DNA of 47,638 nucleotides from Chloroflexota bacterium. GTDB taxonomy: Bacteria > Chloroflexota > Anaerolineae > UBA4142 > SHND01. Shown here one piece after another: positions 16,077 to 24,700 of this stretch; position 1 is the stretch's first letter, and each line of letters starts with the position of its first letter. Below the pieces are notes generated by a model. That model did not search any database and had not been told where the DNA came from. It saw nothing but the letters and a program-made list of their open reading frames with translations. Where the stretch lies: the NCBI GenBank assembly GCA_016209205.1, contig JACQWQ010000095.1, positions 1-47,638 of the forward strand. The letters are read 5' to 3'. The translations under genes and the position numbers were made by a program.

Positions 16077-19000
16077 TTACTCGAATGGTTCGGGTACTGC
16101 GCCCGTTGCAGTGACGGTGAAATTCCGCCACTCGCTCCACGCGCTGCAGCCCGCATCATTACACGCCTGCACATGCCACCAGTATTTCGTCCCGCCCCCA
16201 ATCAGCGTTTTCGTTTTGTATTTCGTCGCCGCTGTCGTCGTCTGGTCGAATGGCGTACCCGTTTTCTTGTCCTTGTAGGCCTCGAGCGTGTACCAATTCG
16301 CGCCGCTTACCGCGTTCCACTTGAGTGTCGGACGCAGGGTGTTCAGCTGCGCGCCGTTGGCAGGTGATTTCAGTGTAGGGGCTGGTGGCGCCACAATGCT
16401 GATGTCGCGAACAAAGATGTCCTGATAGCCATTCGTATCGCCTGCCACCAGGTTGCTTGCGCCGGACGTAAATGCTACATAGCGCCCGTCACGCGAAATG
16501 GAGGTGTCCCACGAGTTGCCATTCGCCTGCGCGCCGTCGTGCGCGAGTGAGGCGCGCGTCGTCCGTCCCGTCTGAAGGTCGCGCACGAAAATGTCCCCCG
16601 ATTTATTTGTGTCGCCCGGCACCAGATCATCCGCGTCGTGCTCGAATGCAACGTAGCGCCCATCGCCCGAGATGGAGGCGTAATAGGAATCACCATAGCC
16701 AGGCGTGCCATCAGGGGTGACCGAGACGCAGGTGGTCTGTCCCGTCTGACGGTCGTGGACGAAAACATCGGTTCCGTACTGGGCACCGCATCCAAGGTTG
16801 GAAGCATTGGACGCAAATACCACGTAGCGCCCGTCGTCGGAGATTCCCCATGCCCCTGCGTTACCGTTCGCGTGGGTGCCGTCAGAAGCAACAGAGACGA
16901 GGGAGAACTGCTTGGTGATGCGATCCCAGACCAGGGTTTGCCAGTTGCCGCTGGGATTCGGCACCAGGTTGGTGGCGTCGGACGAAAACGCGAGGTAGCG
17001 CCCGTCAGCGGAGAAGTGGGGGCTGTACGAATCCCGATTCGCGCCGCGCGTGACCCAGGTCAACTGCTGGGTCGCTCGCTCGTAGAGGTAGATGTCGTAA
17101 TAGGGCGGCCAGTTCGTGTCATCGGGGTCCAGCCCGCTAAGCGTCTCAAACGCCACATAGCCACCACCCGCGGAAATGGATGGATATCTTCCGCTCCCCA
17201 CGGATCCATCGCGGTAGCGTGAAATGACGGTGGTTTGTCCGGTCACGCGATCATGGACAAAGATCGCGTAATACGCGCCCACGACCCCCTGATGCAGGGC
17301 TTGAAACGCCACATAGCGTCCGTCGCCAGAGATGGAAGGATATTCCGAATCCCCGATTTGACCACCTGTGGGGGGAACCGAGACGAGGGTGGTCTCGCCG
17401 GTGAGCCGGTCGTGGACAAAGACGTCTGCATGACCATTGGTGTCGCCGCTCACCAGGTTGCTGGCTCTGGAGAAGAATGCCACATAGCGCCCATCGGCGG
17501 AAATGACGGGTGAAGAGGTAAGCGAGTCATTCGCCTGTGTACCGTCAGAGGCGACCGAGACGCGCGTGATAGGCGCGACGCCTTGAACGGTGAGGGTTAC
17601 GTCGGATGCGCCATAGTTTACCGTGAACACATTGCCGCCGCCGAGGTCGGTCCCGTTGACGGTCGCAAAGGTCCCCGTCCGCGTGCCGAGCAGCGTCATG
17701 ATCTTGAACGTGTCGCCGACCTTGGGCGTGTAGCCGCCAACCGTGCTCAAATTCAGCGTGCCGCCGAGTGTCGCATTGCCGCCGATGCCGAGTTGGTCGG
17801 ACTTGCCCACCGTCAAGCCGCCGATCTCGATATTCAGTGCGCCGCCCGCGCCCTGCGTGTAATCCTTTGTAATCTCCAGCATCCCCGCCGAGCTGCCGGG
17901 GCTGACCGCGCCGCCGCTGTTGTTGACACTGCCCTTGATGGTGCCCGCGCCGGAAAGCGTCCCGCCCTGAAGTTGCATTGGCGTGCTGAACTTGATGGCG
18001 CCCCCATTCAGTATTGTAGCGCCCGCGTTCTGGTTAAAGGTCTTGCCAAAGGCGAGCGTTCCCGACTGTTGCTCGACCGTGCCGCTGTTGTTGAACTGCC
18101 AACCGATGGTCGCGGTCCCCGTCGCGGTCGTGCGCTTTAGCGTGCTCAAGTTGTTAAAGACGGGGCTGCCTGGACCGCCCGGATCGCGCAGCTCGCAATC
18201 GCACGTCAGGTTGAACGTCCCGTGGTTCGAGATGGTGGGTGAATCAGACGGCGAAGTCTGAATTTTCCCATCTTTCCAGTTGACGGTACCTTCGTTCCGC
18301 AGAGTGCGTTGATCGTTAATATATAGGTCCTTCTTACCGTCAATGTTCAGCGTCCCAGTGGGGGCAATCTCCGTTACCCCTGTCCCATCCATCCACCCAT
18401 CGTACCAATCCATCGTCCCACGGATAGTCAAGGTGCCGCTGCCTCGCAGCACCCCGGAAGATCTCAACAGAAAGGTACCGTCCACGCCGATATTGCTGGC
18501 GACATCCAGCTTACTGATATATACCTGGAACCTGCCACCTCCACGCAGACTCGCTCCCGCTTTGAGTGTGTGGTCGCCACCTCCGAATTTGAGGAACGCG
18601 CCGGAAGCGACGACAAAGGCGCCGGTGTGCGTTCCATCACGATCGAGTTCAAGCGTCCCGCTCTCGATGTTCACCGTGCCAGTGTTGTTGAACGGCCAAC
18701 TGATAGACGCTTTCCCTTTCGTCGTCGTGCGATTCAACGTGCCGCCATTGTCGAACAGCAGAGTCCCTGAAGTGACCTGGACAGCATACAGGTCGCAGTC
18801 GCAAGCCAGGTTGAACGTTCCCAGGTTCTTGATGGTGGCTGGCTCCTTCTCTGCATAATAGATAGAGCCCGCGCTCCAGTTGACAGTTCCTTCGTTTTGT
18901 AGCGTGCGTCCGCCACGCAGGAACTTGTTGTAGGCGGGGTCGCCTTTAGTGATGTTCAGTGTGGCGTCCGGGGCAATCCACGTCATCCCACTCCCGCTCA

Positions 19001-19910
19001 TCGTCCCGTTCAACCACGTCATCGCGCCATAGACCCGCAGAGTACCGCTGCCGGTCAGCACTCCCTTACGGTCCAGTCCAAAGTTGCGCCCATTTACAAT
19101 AAACTGGACCTCCATGGTCGCCTCCCCGGTCACTTCAAACGTGCCATCACCGTTCAGACTTGTCACCCCCTCAAGCGTGTGTGTGCCCCCAACAAATCTG
19201 AGGACGGCGCCTGCAGCGGCATAAAAGGTCTCACTGTGCGTTCCACCTGCGTTGAGGATGAGCATTCCGCTGTTGACGTTCAACGTACCGCGGTTGTTCA
19301 AGCGCCACCCGATATTGGCATAGGCAAGCAGACCAGTCCCGAGCGTGACATCAAGAGTCCCGTGATTCTCGAACACGCGCCTGCCGGAACCGTCGGAGTC
19401 ATATAGGATGCCCGGGACTGTCAGATTGAACGTACCCTCGTTTTGGATAGTGGCGGACTCGTTCTGGACAGAGTCCATTCTTCCACCGCTCCAATTCGCG
19501 GTGCCTTCGTTTTTCAGCGTGTGTCCACCGCCCAAGAACTTGACCGCGTTGCCTTTGATGTTCAGCGTCGCGATATAAGCAATCCGCGTCGTCCCTTTCC
19601 CGCTCAACGTCCCACCTGTCCAATTCATTCTCACGGTGATGGCGAGAGTCTCAGCGCTGACGATTGTCCCACCCTTCAAATTGAGATCGGCAACGATCGT
19701 GCCGCTGTCCAGTCGCACCGTGCCTTCTTTGATCGTGGCGGTGTCGGCTGCGCCCGGCGCATGTCCGCACGACCATTTTTTGGCGTTACTCCACTTGCCA
19801 TCCGAGCCGTCCCAGGTACAGGTATCGGCGAACGCCACTATTGGTGTGGCGAACAGGAATCCTGCCAATAGCAGCAAGATGCCCGTTCTGATGAAAATTT
19901 GTGTCTTCAT
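16077..19910 (-). CDS. large secreted beta-helix / PD40-repeat / Fn3-like surface protein (paralogue)
   Basis: The 1277-residue product shares its signal peptide (MKTQIFIRTGILLLLAGF) and CTWDGSDGKW module with the protein at 8069-11260. It has a longer and different beta-helix (about 60-790) built of repeats such as NEGTVNWSxG, NxGTFNLxC and SGSGMTWIAPDATLNI, suggesting expansion by internal duplication. The part from NSGGAVSPGSSAG through the PD40 propeller (about 800-1185) is nearly identical to the paralogue, and the last 85 residues are the shared Fn3-like domain in a diverged version (KYWWHVQACNDAGCS). It starts 45 bp after the relic of a 147-residue-family gene, the same arrangement as copy 1. 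Inferred surface adhesin or binding protein; the ligand is unknown. Confidence 0.75.
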   Translation of the reverse strand: MKTQIFIRTGILLLLAGFLFATPIVAFADTCTWDGSDGKWSNAKKWSCGHAPGAADTATIKEGTVRLDSGTIVADLNLKGGTIVSAETLAITVRMNWTGGTLSGKGTTRIAYIATLNIKGNAVKFLGGGHTLKNEGTANWSGGRMDSVQNESATIQNEGTFNLTVPGILYDSDGSGRRVFENHGTLDVTLGTGLLAYANIGWRLNNRGTLNVNSGMLILNAGGTHSETFYAAAGAVLRFVGGTHTLEGVTSLNGDGTFEVTGEATMEVQFIVNGRNFGLDRKGVLTGSGTLRVYGAMTWLNGTMSGSGMTWIAPDATLNITKGDPAYNKFLRGGRTLQNEGTVNWSAGSIYYAEKEPATIKNLGTFNLACDCDLYAVQVTSGTLLFDNGGTLNRTTTKGKASISWPFNNTGTVNIESGTLELDRDGTHTGAFVVASGAFLKFGGGDHTLKAGASLRGGGRFQVYISKLDVASNIGVDGTFLLRSSGVLRGSGTLTIRGTMDWYDGWMDGTGVTEIAPTGTLNIDGKKDLYINDQRTLRNEGTVNWKDGKIQTSPSDSPTISNHGTFNLTCDCELRDPGGPGSPVFNNLSTLKRTTATGTATIGWQFNNSGTVEQQSGTLAFGKTFNQNAGATILNGGAIKFSTPMQLQGGTLSGAGTIKGSVNNSGGAVSPGSSAGMLEITKDYTQGAGGALNIEIGGLTVGKSDQLGIGGNATLGGTLNLSTVGGYTPKVGDTFKIMTLLGTRTGTFATVNGTDLGGGNVFTVNYGASDVTLTVQGVAPITRVSVASDGTQANDSLTSSPVISADGRYVAFFSRASNLVSGDTNGHADVFVHDRLTGETTLVSVPPTGGQIGDSEYPSISGDGRYVAFQALHQGVVGAYYAIFVHDRVTGQTTVISRYRDGSVGSGRYPSISAGGGYVAFETLSGLDPDDTNWPPYYDIYLYERATQQLTWVTRGANRDSYSPHFSADGRYLAFSSDATNLVPNPSGNWQTLVWDRITKQFSLVSVASDGTHANGNAGAWGISDDGRYVVFASNASNLGCGAQYGTDVFVHDRQTGQTTCVSVTPDGTPGYGDSYYASISGDGRYVAFEHDADDLVPGDTNKSGDIFVRDLQTGRTTRASLAHDGAQANGNSWDTSISRDGRYVAFTSGASNLVAGDTNGYQDIFVRDISIVAPPAPTLKSPANGAQLNTLRPTLKWNAVSGANWYTLEAYKDKKTGTPFDQTTTAATKYKTKTLIGGGTKYWWHVQACNDAGCSAWSEWRNFTVTATGAVPEPFE

Positions 19911-19955
19911 GGCACTGCCTCCTCCGCGGTCAGAAAAACGTCAGCGCGACATGAC

Positions 19956-20398
19956 TCATAGCGAGTATATCGCGTACAAGTGAATCACGGTCCACACGAT
20001 GTACGCCAAGCCCACGAATATTCCAAAGGGATAGCCGATGAACCACATCACAAAGTTGAGGCGCGGATTGTAGAATCGCACGCTGGTCGCCGTGGTCATC
20101 ACGTTCGCCCACACCCACCAAAAACTCGCCAGCGCGATCAGGATCAGTCCCCACGCGCGTTTGTCCACCTTTGGTTCGGTCAGGGTGTAAGTCTCAAATA
20201 GTGAGCTCGCGCCTGACGGAAGACGCCTTTTGCAGCATGGATTCTCAACTCAATGCGATCGTTGACAGTCCAACTGGAAGTATGCCAGGAACGTTACCAG
20301 CAAACCGACGTTGATGACCTTATCAGAGAGCGATTTCACGTTGTTTTGGGACGCCTAGCTCACTATTTGAGATGTGCACCCATTGTGTATTCGGTCAT
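19956..20398 (-). pseudogene. 147-residue-family membrane protein gene interrupted by a mobile element
   Basis: The C-terminal two helices (LASFWWVWANVMTTATSVRFYNPRLNF, read here in two parts, and GYPFGIFVGLAYIVWTV) are nearly identical to copy 1. Upstream the frame reads KVDKRAWGLILIA and then enters the 199-bp element. On the far side of the element a convincing start with a ribosome site (AGGAG, ATG at 20398, MTEYTM) is left hanging. Both flanks carry TGACCGAA. A short ATG-started product from 20168 (70 residues) is possible, but I consider the gene broken. Confidence 0.65.
20183..20381. mobile_element. 199-bp element with 25-bp imperfect terminal inverted repeats (MITE-like)
   Basis: The ends GGGTGTAAGTCTCAAATAG (20183 onward) and CTATTTGAGATGTGCACCC (to 20381) are inverse copies over 25 bp with a few mismatches near the tips. 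On the minus strand the inside holds a short frame (SDKVINVGLLVTFLAYFQL, stop) that may be the last piece of a transposase; no full transposase is present. A second, truncated copy is at 13905-14043. No clear target duplication directly abuts the ends. Confidence 0.8.
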
Positions 20399-20459
20399 GG
20401 TTGTTTGTCTCCTGTTCGTTTGCGCTAATGTGGATGTTTCATGCCACATGGCGCGCAGC

Positions 20460-20585
20460 TCACGGCAGGTAAATCGCGTCAAAGTGAATCACGGTCCACA
20501 CGATGTACGCCAAGCCCACCAGTATGCCAAAGGGATAGCCGGTGAACCACAGCAGGGTCAGGGACAGCGGGTCGCGGGACTCGCC
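20460..20585 (-). pseudogene. C-terminal fragment of the 147-residue membrane protein family
   Basis: The frame LLWFTGYPFGILVGLAYIVW followed by TVIHFDAIYLP and TGA at 20460 matches the last helix of the family; its ending is the same as in the copies at 31775 and 37740. No start remains, and its 5' end overlaps the end of the lamin-tail gene in another frame. Confidence 0.75.
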
Positions 20586-21519
20586 AAGTTCTGCGGATCG
20601 CTCGGCGCGCGGATTTTGAAATCTGCCGCGTTGTCGTTCGTATCCACGCAGCTGCCTGCCGCGCCCCCTCTTCGCCGCTCGTACCCGCGATCCTCATCCC
20701 CGGTCACGGGTGCCAAAGGCGTTCCCTCTTTGAACGCCGCGCCTTCGCTCATTCCAACCTGATCCACAATCGTTCCGTCGGGCTGCAGGAGCGCGATGCC
20801 GCCCGCATCGGGCAGTTTGTGGGTAAAGCGCTGGTCGGGCGAGACCGCGCTGCTGTAATCGCCGCTTCGTTTGCTCGCGTGAGCGGCGAGGAAATGACGA
20901 CCAGGGCGCAAGCGCGTCGAGGAGGCGATGGTGAGGAGGGTGCTGACATGCCCCGCGCGGTCCGAGACTTGAATCGTCCAACCGCCGATGTTGACGGCGA
21001 CATTGCCGGGGTTAAAAAGTTCGACGAATTCGTCGCTCTCGCCGTTCGGTCCGCGCGTGCGAAGTTCGCTGATGACGATGTGCGTCACGGGCTGCCTTGT
21101 GGGCTTGGGCGTGCGCGTTGGCGTGGGTGTGCGCGTCGGTGTGGGTGTTCCCCTGGAGGGCGCCCCCACGATTTCTAGGCGCAGCAAGTTCCCCGAGTTG
21201 TCGTAGGTATAGGTGATGCGCGTGCTGTCAGCATAGTCAACCTGCGCCAGCCGCCCGGCGCTGTCAAAGGTGTAAGTGATAGTGCGGCTTGAGGCGCGGG
21301 CTTGGAGTCCGGGATTTGGAGTTTGGGGTTCAAACTCTGGGCGTTGGAGGTTGAGATTGGGCATTTGCCCCTCTGCTCGCTCGCCCGCTCCCTCAAAGAT
21401 CCCGCGAATGTAATGAGCGGGGCAGCCGCCAACACTGCCACCAACGCCACTGCCACGACCAGCACCCATGGGACCATCTTGCGGCTTGACGGCAAACCAA
21501 GTGTGGGTGTTCTGTTCAT
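20558..21519 (-). pseudogene. secreted lamin-tail-domain protein with YD-repeat remnant, frameshifted
   Basis: A start at 21519 (MNRTPTLG, ribosome site GGAGAGG) gives a signal peptide (VLVVAVALVAVLAAAPLITF). The frame then changes somewhere in about 21300-21420, within or close to a tract of the AATCTCCAAC-type simple repeat. The second frame holds one and a half YD repeats (ITYTFDSAGRLAQVDYADST), a TPTRTPTPTRT linker and a lamin-tail domain (about 170 residues, VISELRTRGPNGESDEFVEL to the end), a beta-fold used in extracellular proteins. The YD piece resembles the preceding RHS gene, suggesting origin by recombination. As written the protein cannot be made without a frameshift; a sequencing error cannot be excluded. 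Confidence 0.6.
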
Positions 21520-21766
21520 CGTTCTTTCACCTCTCCTGAAAATAACCCGTAGTAACGAATTGATTCGTTGGGGACTGACCGCTTTCATTGACTGCGAGTG
21601 CGCCGCAAGGCGCGTGGCGAACTCTCCTGAAAATGTGACGGGTGACGTTGTTGGCGAATGAGTTGTGCTCGCAAGCGAGAGCCACTCATTCGCCCGCGTG
21701 TAATCGGAATTGAACTCCGAGCCCGCGCGGGATCGGGAGTCCAACTCCCGAACCAACAGCGATAGT
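21520..21766. repeat. cluster of short palindromes between RHS and lamin-tail genes
   Basis: No gene is evident in this 247-bp stretch. It contains GGCGAATGAGT...ACTCATTCGCC around GCTCGCAAGCGAG, AGTAACGAATTGATTCGTTG, GGAATTGAACTCC and GGGAGTCCAACTCCC, each an independent inverted repeat, plus a GTGACGGGTGACG tract also found near 47364. Confidence 0.6.
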
Positions 21767-24700
21767 TCAACGGATATCCATAGGGTTTTCATCTTGTTGC
21801 AGCTTGCCTGACGCCTCCCGTAGTCCAAGGGGTTCCCAACGCTTCTTTTGCTCCTCGCGTTGCCACTCGCGCACCGCAGAAGTCTGCTCCCAATATATTT
21901 GCTTCATTCGCGCCCACTCCTCTGGAGTCTTGCCCATCGCAATCCTCCGCCTTTCATCCGCCTCCAGCTCTCGTTCCTTGCTCAGGAGTCGGTCTTTCTG
22001 CCGTGCTTGCCTTCGGATTTCTTCTTTTTCTTTATCGCTCACAGGGCGCTCACCGGGGCGCATTTCCATGCCAAAGCCTAGGTCTCCGGTTATGCCTACC
22101 ATAAACGCGGCTGTAGGAGTTAATGGTATGGGTTGACTTACAATTGTCTCCACTGTTTGCTCGGCTGCTTCCTCCACCGCTTCCCCCCATATCCACGCTT
22201 TTATCTTTTGCCAGAGCTTTGAAAGCACACTTGTTCCTTCGGGGTCTACGTACGCCAGTGGGTTCTGGTAGCCGTACTGGTAGGGATTCAGTCCTGCATG
22301 GTCGGACAGCACGGGCCATACCGGGTCGCGGGTGAGAAAGCGCGCAGTCGCCGGGTCGTAGGCGCGGGCGCGCATGTCGTAGAGCCCACCCACCGGCTCC
22401 CAGCGCACGCCGAATTGCCCCACGTAGGTAAAGGGTTGATTCCTGTTGCCGGTGTGGGCGACCAGGTTGCCATAAGGGTCGTACGCATATGCATCGCTCA
22501 CCGCGCCCGCGCCATCGGTCAAGAACAAAGTCGAGCCAAGTCGGTCAAAGTGATAAAAGTGCACCGCGCCGTTCCCGGCATCTATCGAGTACAGCAGCGC
22601 GCCACTTGGGGTGTAAACGTAAAAGCGCTTATAACTCGTGCCTTGTTTTTCAGCCACGATGGGGTCGAGCTCCAAGGCGTAATTGTGATAGTAGGTGGTG
22701 GTCACATCACCCGCAGTCCGTGTGCGCAACTTGCCAAAGCCATTGTAGGAAAAATCGGCTGTCTCCGCGCCAGAGGTCACGGAGGTTAATCGGTCTGCCC
22801 CGTCATAGGTGAATTGGTGACTGGGTGATTGGATGAGTCGTCCGCGCGAATCGTAGGTGTAGCCCGCGCTGGCGATTTGCGACGCGTCGTCGTAAGAGAG
22901 ATTGGAGATTTGAGATTGGGGATTGGGGTCAAGGGGCAGCGTGCGAATCGCTTGCGTCGGTTCACCTTCGGCGTTGAGCGTGTACTGTTGGTCGGCGAGC
23001 GCGCCGTCTTGAATTCGTGTGACACGCCCCACATTGTCGTAGGTGTAGCTCGTGCTTACGCCGTTCGAGCGCGTGATGCCGGTCAGACGATCATCATTGT
23101 CGTAAGAAAAAGTCATCCACGCGCCGGCGCGATTGTCCTCGACGCGAATCAGTAGATCGCGGCTGTTGTAGGTGTAGGTGACAGTGGCTTGGTTGTCATA
23201 CGTGACCGTCTTGATTCGCCGTTCATTGTCGTAGGTAGCGCCGAACGAGGCGGCACCGTCCTGGCTGTTGGTGATGTCGCCGCGCGCATCGTAGGTCAGC
23301 GCGAGGTGGTCGGCGGTGAGCAGCCGCCCGGCAGCATCGTAGGTAAAATTTAGCGTTGGACCACCCGAGTAAGCGATTTGGGTAAGCTGGCTGGCAGCAT
23401 CGTAGGTGTAGACGGCTGCGCCGCCGTCGGGGTACGTGATTTGTGACAGGCGACCCCGGTTGTCGTACGCGTACGTCCATTGGTTGCCAAGTGGATCGGT
23501 GTGCGAGGTGCGGCGGCCCATTGTCGAGTAGCCGAAATTCCAATGCTTGCCGCGCGGGTCGGTGATGCGGGTCAGTTTGCCCAAGCCATTGCGCGTGTAG
23601 GTGGCAACGCCGATGAGCGGGGGAGTCACGCCTACGAGTCGCCCTTCGCCGTCATAGCCGTAAGTTGTTACGCGGCTCATCCGGTCGGCGGTCGAGATGC
23701 GGCGTCCCATAGCATCGTAGGTGTAACGGGCAACCGCGCCCAGCGGGTCGGTAATCGCGGTGACGCGTCCCAGTTTGTTTGTTTGCAAACCGGTGGTAAA
23801 GCCCAGGGGTGTAGTTTCGGAGGCGAGTACCCCTTCATCGTCGTAGCCGGTGTCCCAGGTCTGTCCCGCCGGATTGGTGATGCCAGTTTGCCAACCCCGC
23901 GAGTCGTAGGTGTAGGTGGTGGTGTTGCCGCTGCGGTTGGTGAAGGAATCCAGTCGGCTCAGCGCGTCATAGGTGTAGGTGCTGGCGCGACCCAAAGGAT
24001 CGGTGCGGGTGACGAGGCGATCCATGAGATCGTAGCCATAAGAGATGACTTGATTGAGAGGGTTGGTCTCTCTGACCAAATTGTCGTTGGCATCGTAGCC
24101 GTAGGTTGTCGTGCGCCCCAGTTCATCGGTAATGGTCAGCGGACGGTCATCAAGGTCATAGGTCATGGTGATGGCGCCGCCGCCCGGACGGGTGATGGTA
24201 GCGAGCCGCTTGTAGCCATCGTAACCATAAACAGTGGTGCCCACCTCCAAATCGCGGCTTGAAGCCAGTGTGCCATCGGAGTTGTAGGTAAATTGCACCA
24301 CGCCGCCCGTTGGGTTGGTGAGTCGGGTCAGCTGTCCGCGAGCATCGTATTGATACCCCAACACTTGGGCTGCGCGGTCGGTATAGCCAGTCACGTTGCC
24401 CTTGCCGTCGTAAAGGAAATCCTCATGTGTGCCGTCGGCATAAGTGGTGCGCGTGAGATTATAAAAAGTAAAGGTGACATTCGTTCCGGCGTGATTCAAG
24501 GTCTGATTCTGCGCGGTATAAGTGTAGGTGGTAGTGTTGCCTTCGGCGTCGGTATAGGTGGCGAGATTGCCTGTCTCTGGATGGTAGATGATTTGAGTTG
24601 TGTCCCCCAGCCGGTCGGTGACGGCGGTGCGGCGACCTTGGGCATCATAAGCAAAGGACATGGCAAGACCTGTCTCGTCGCGAATTACAGTCAGCAGCCG

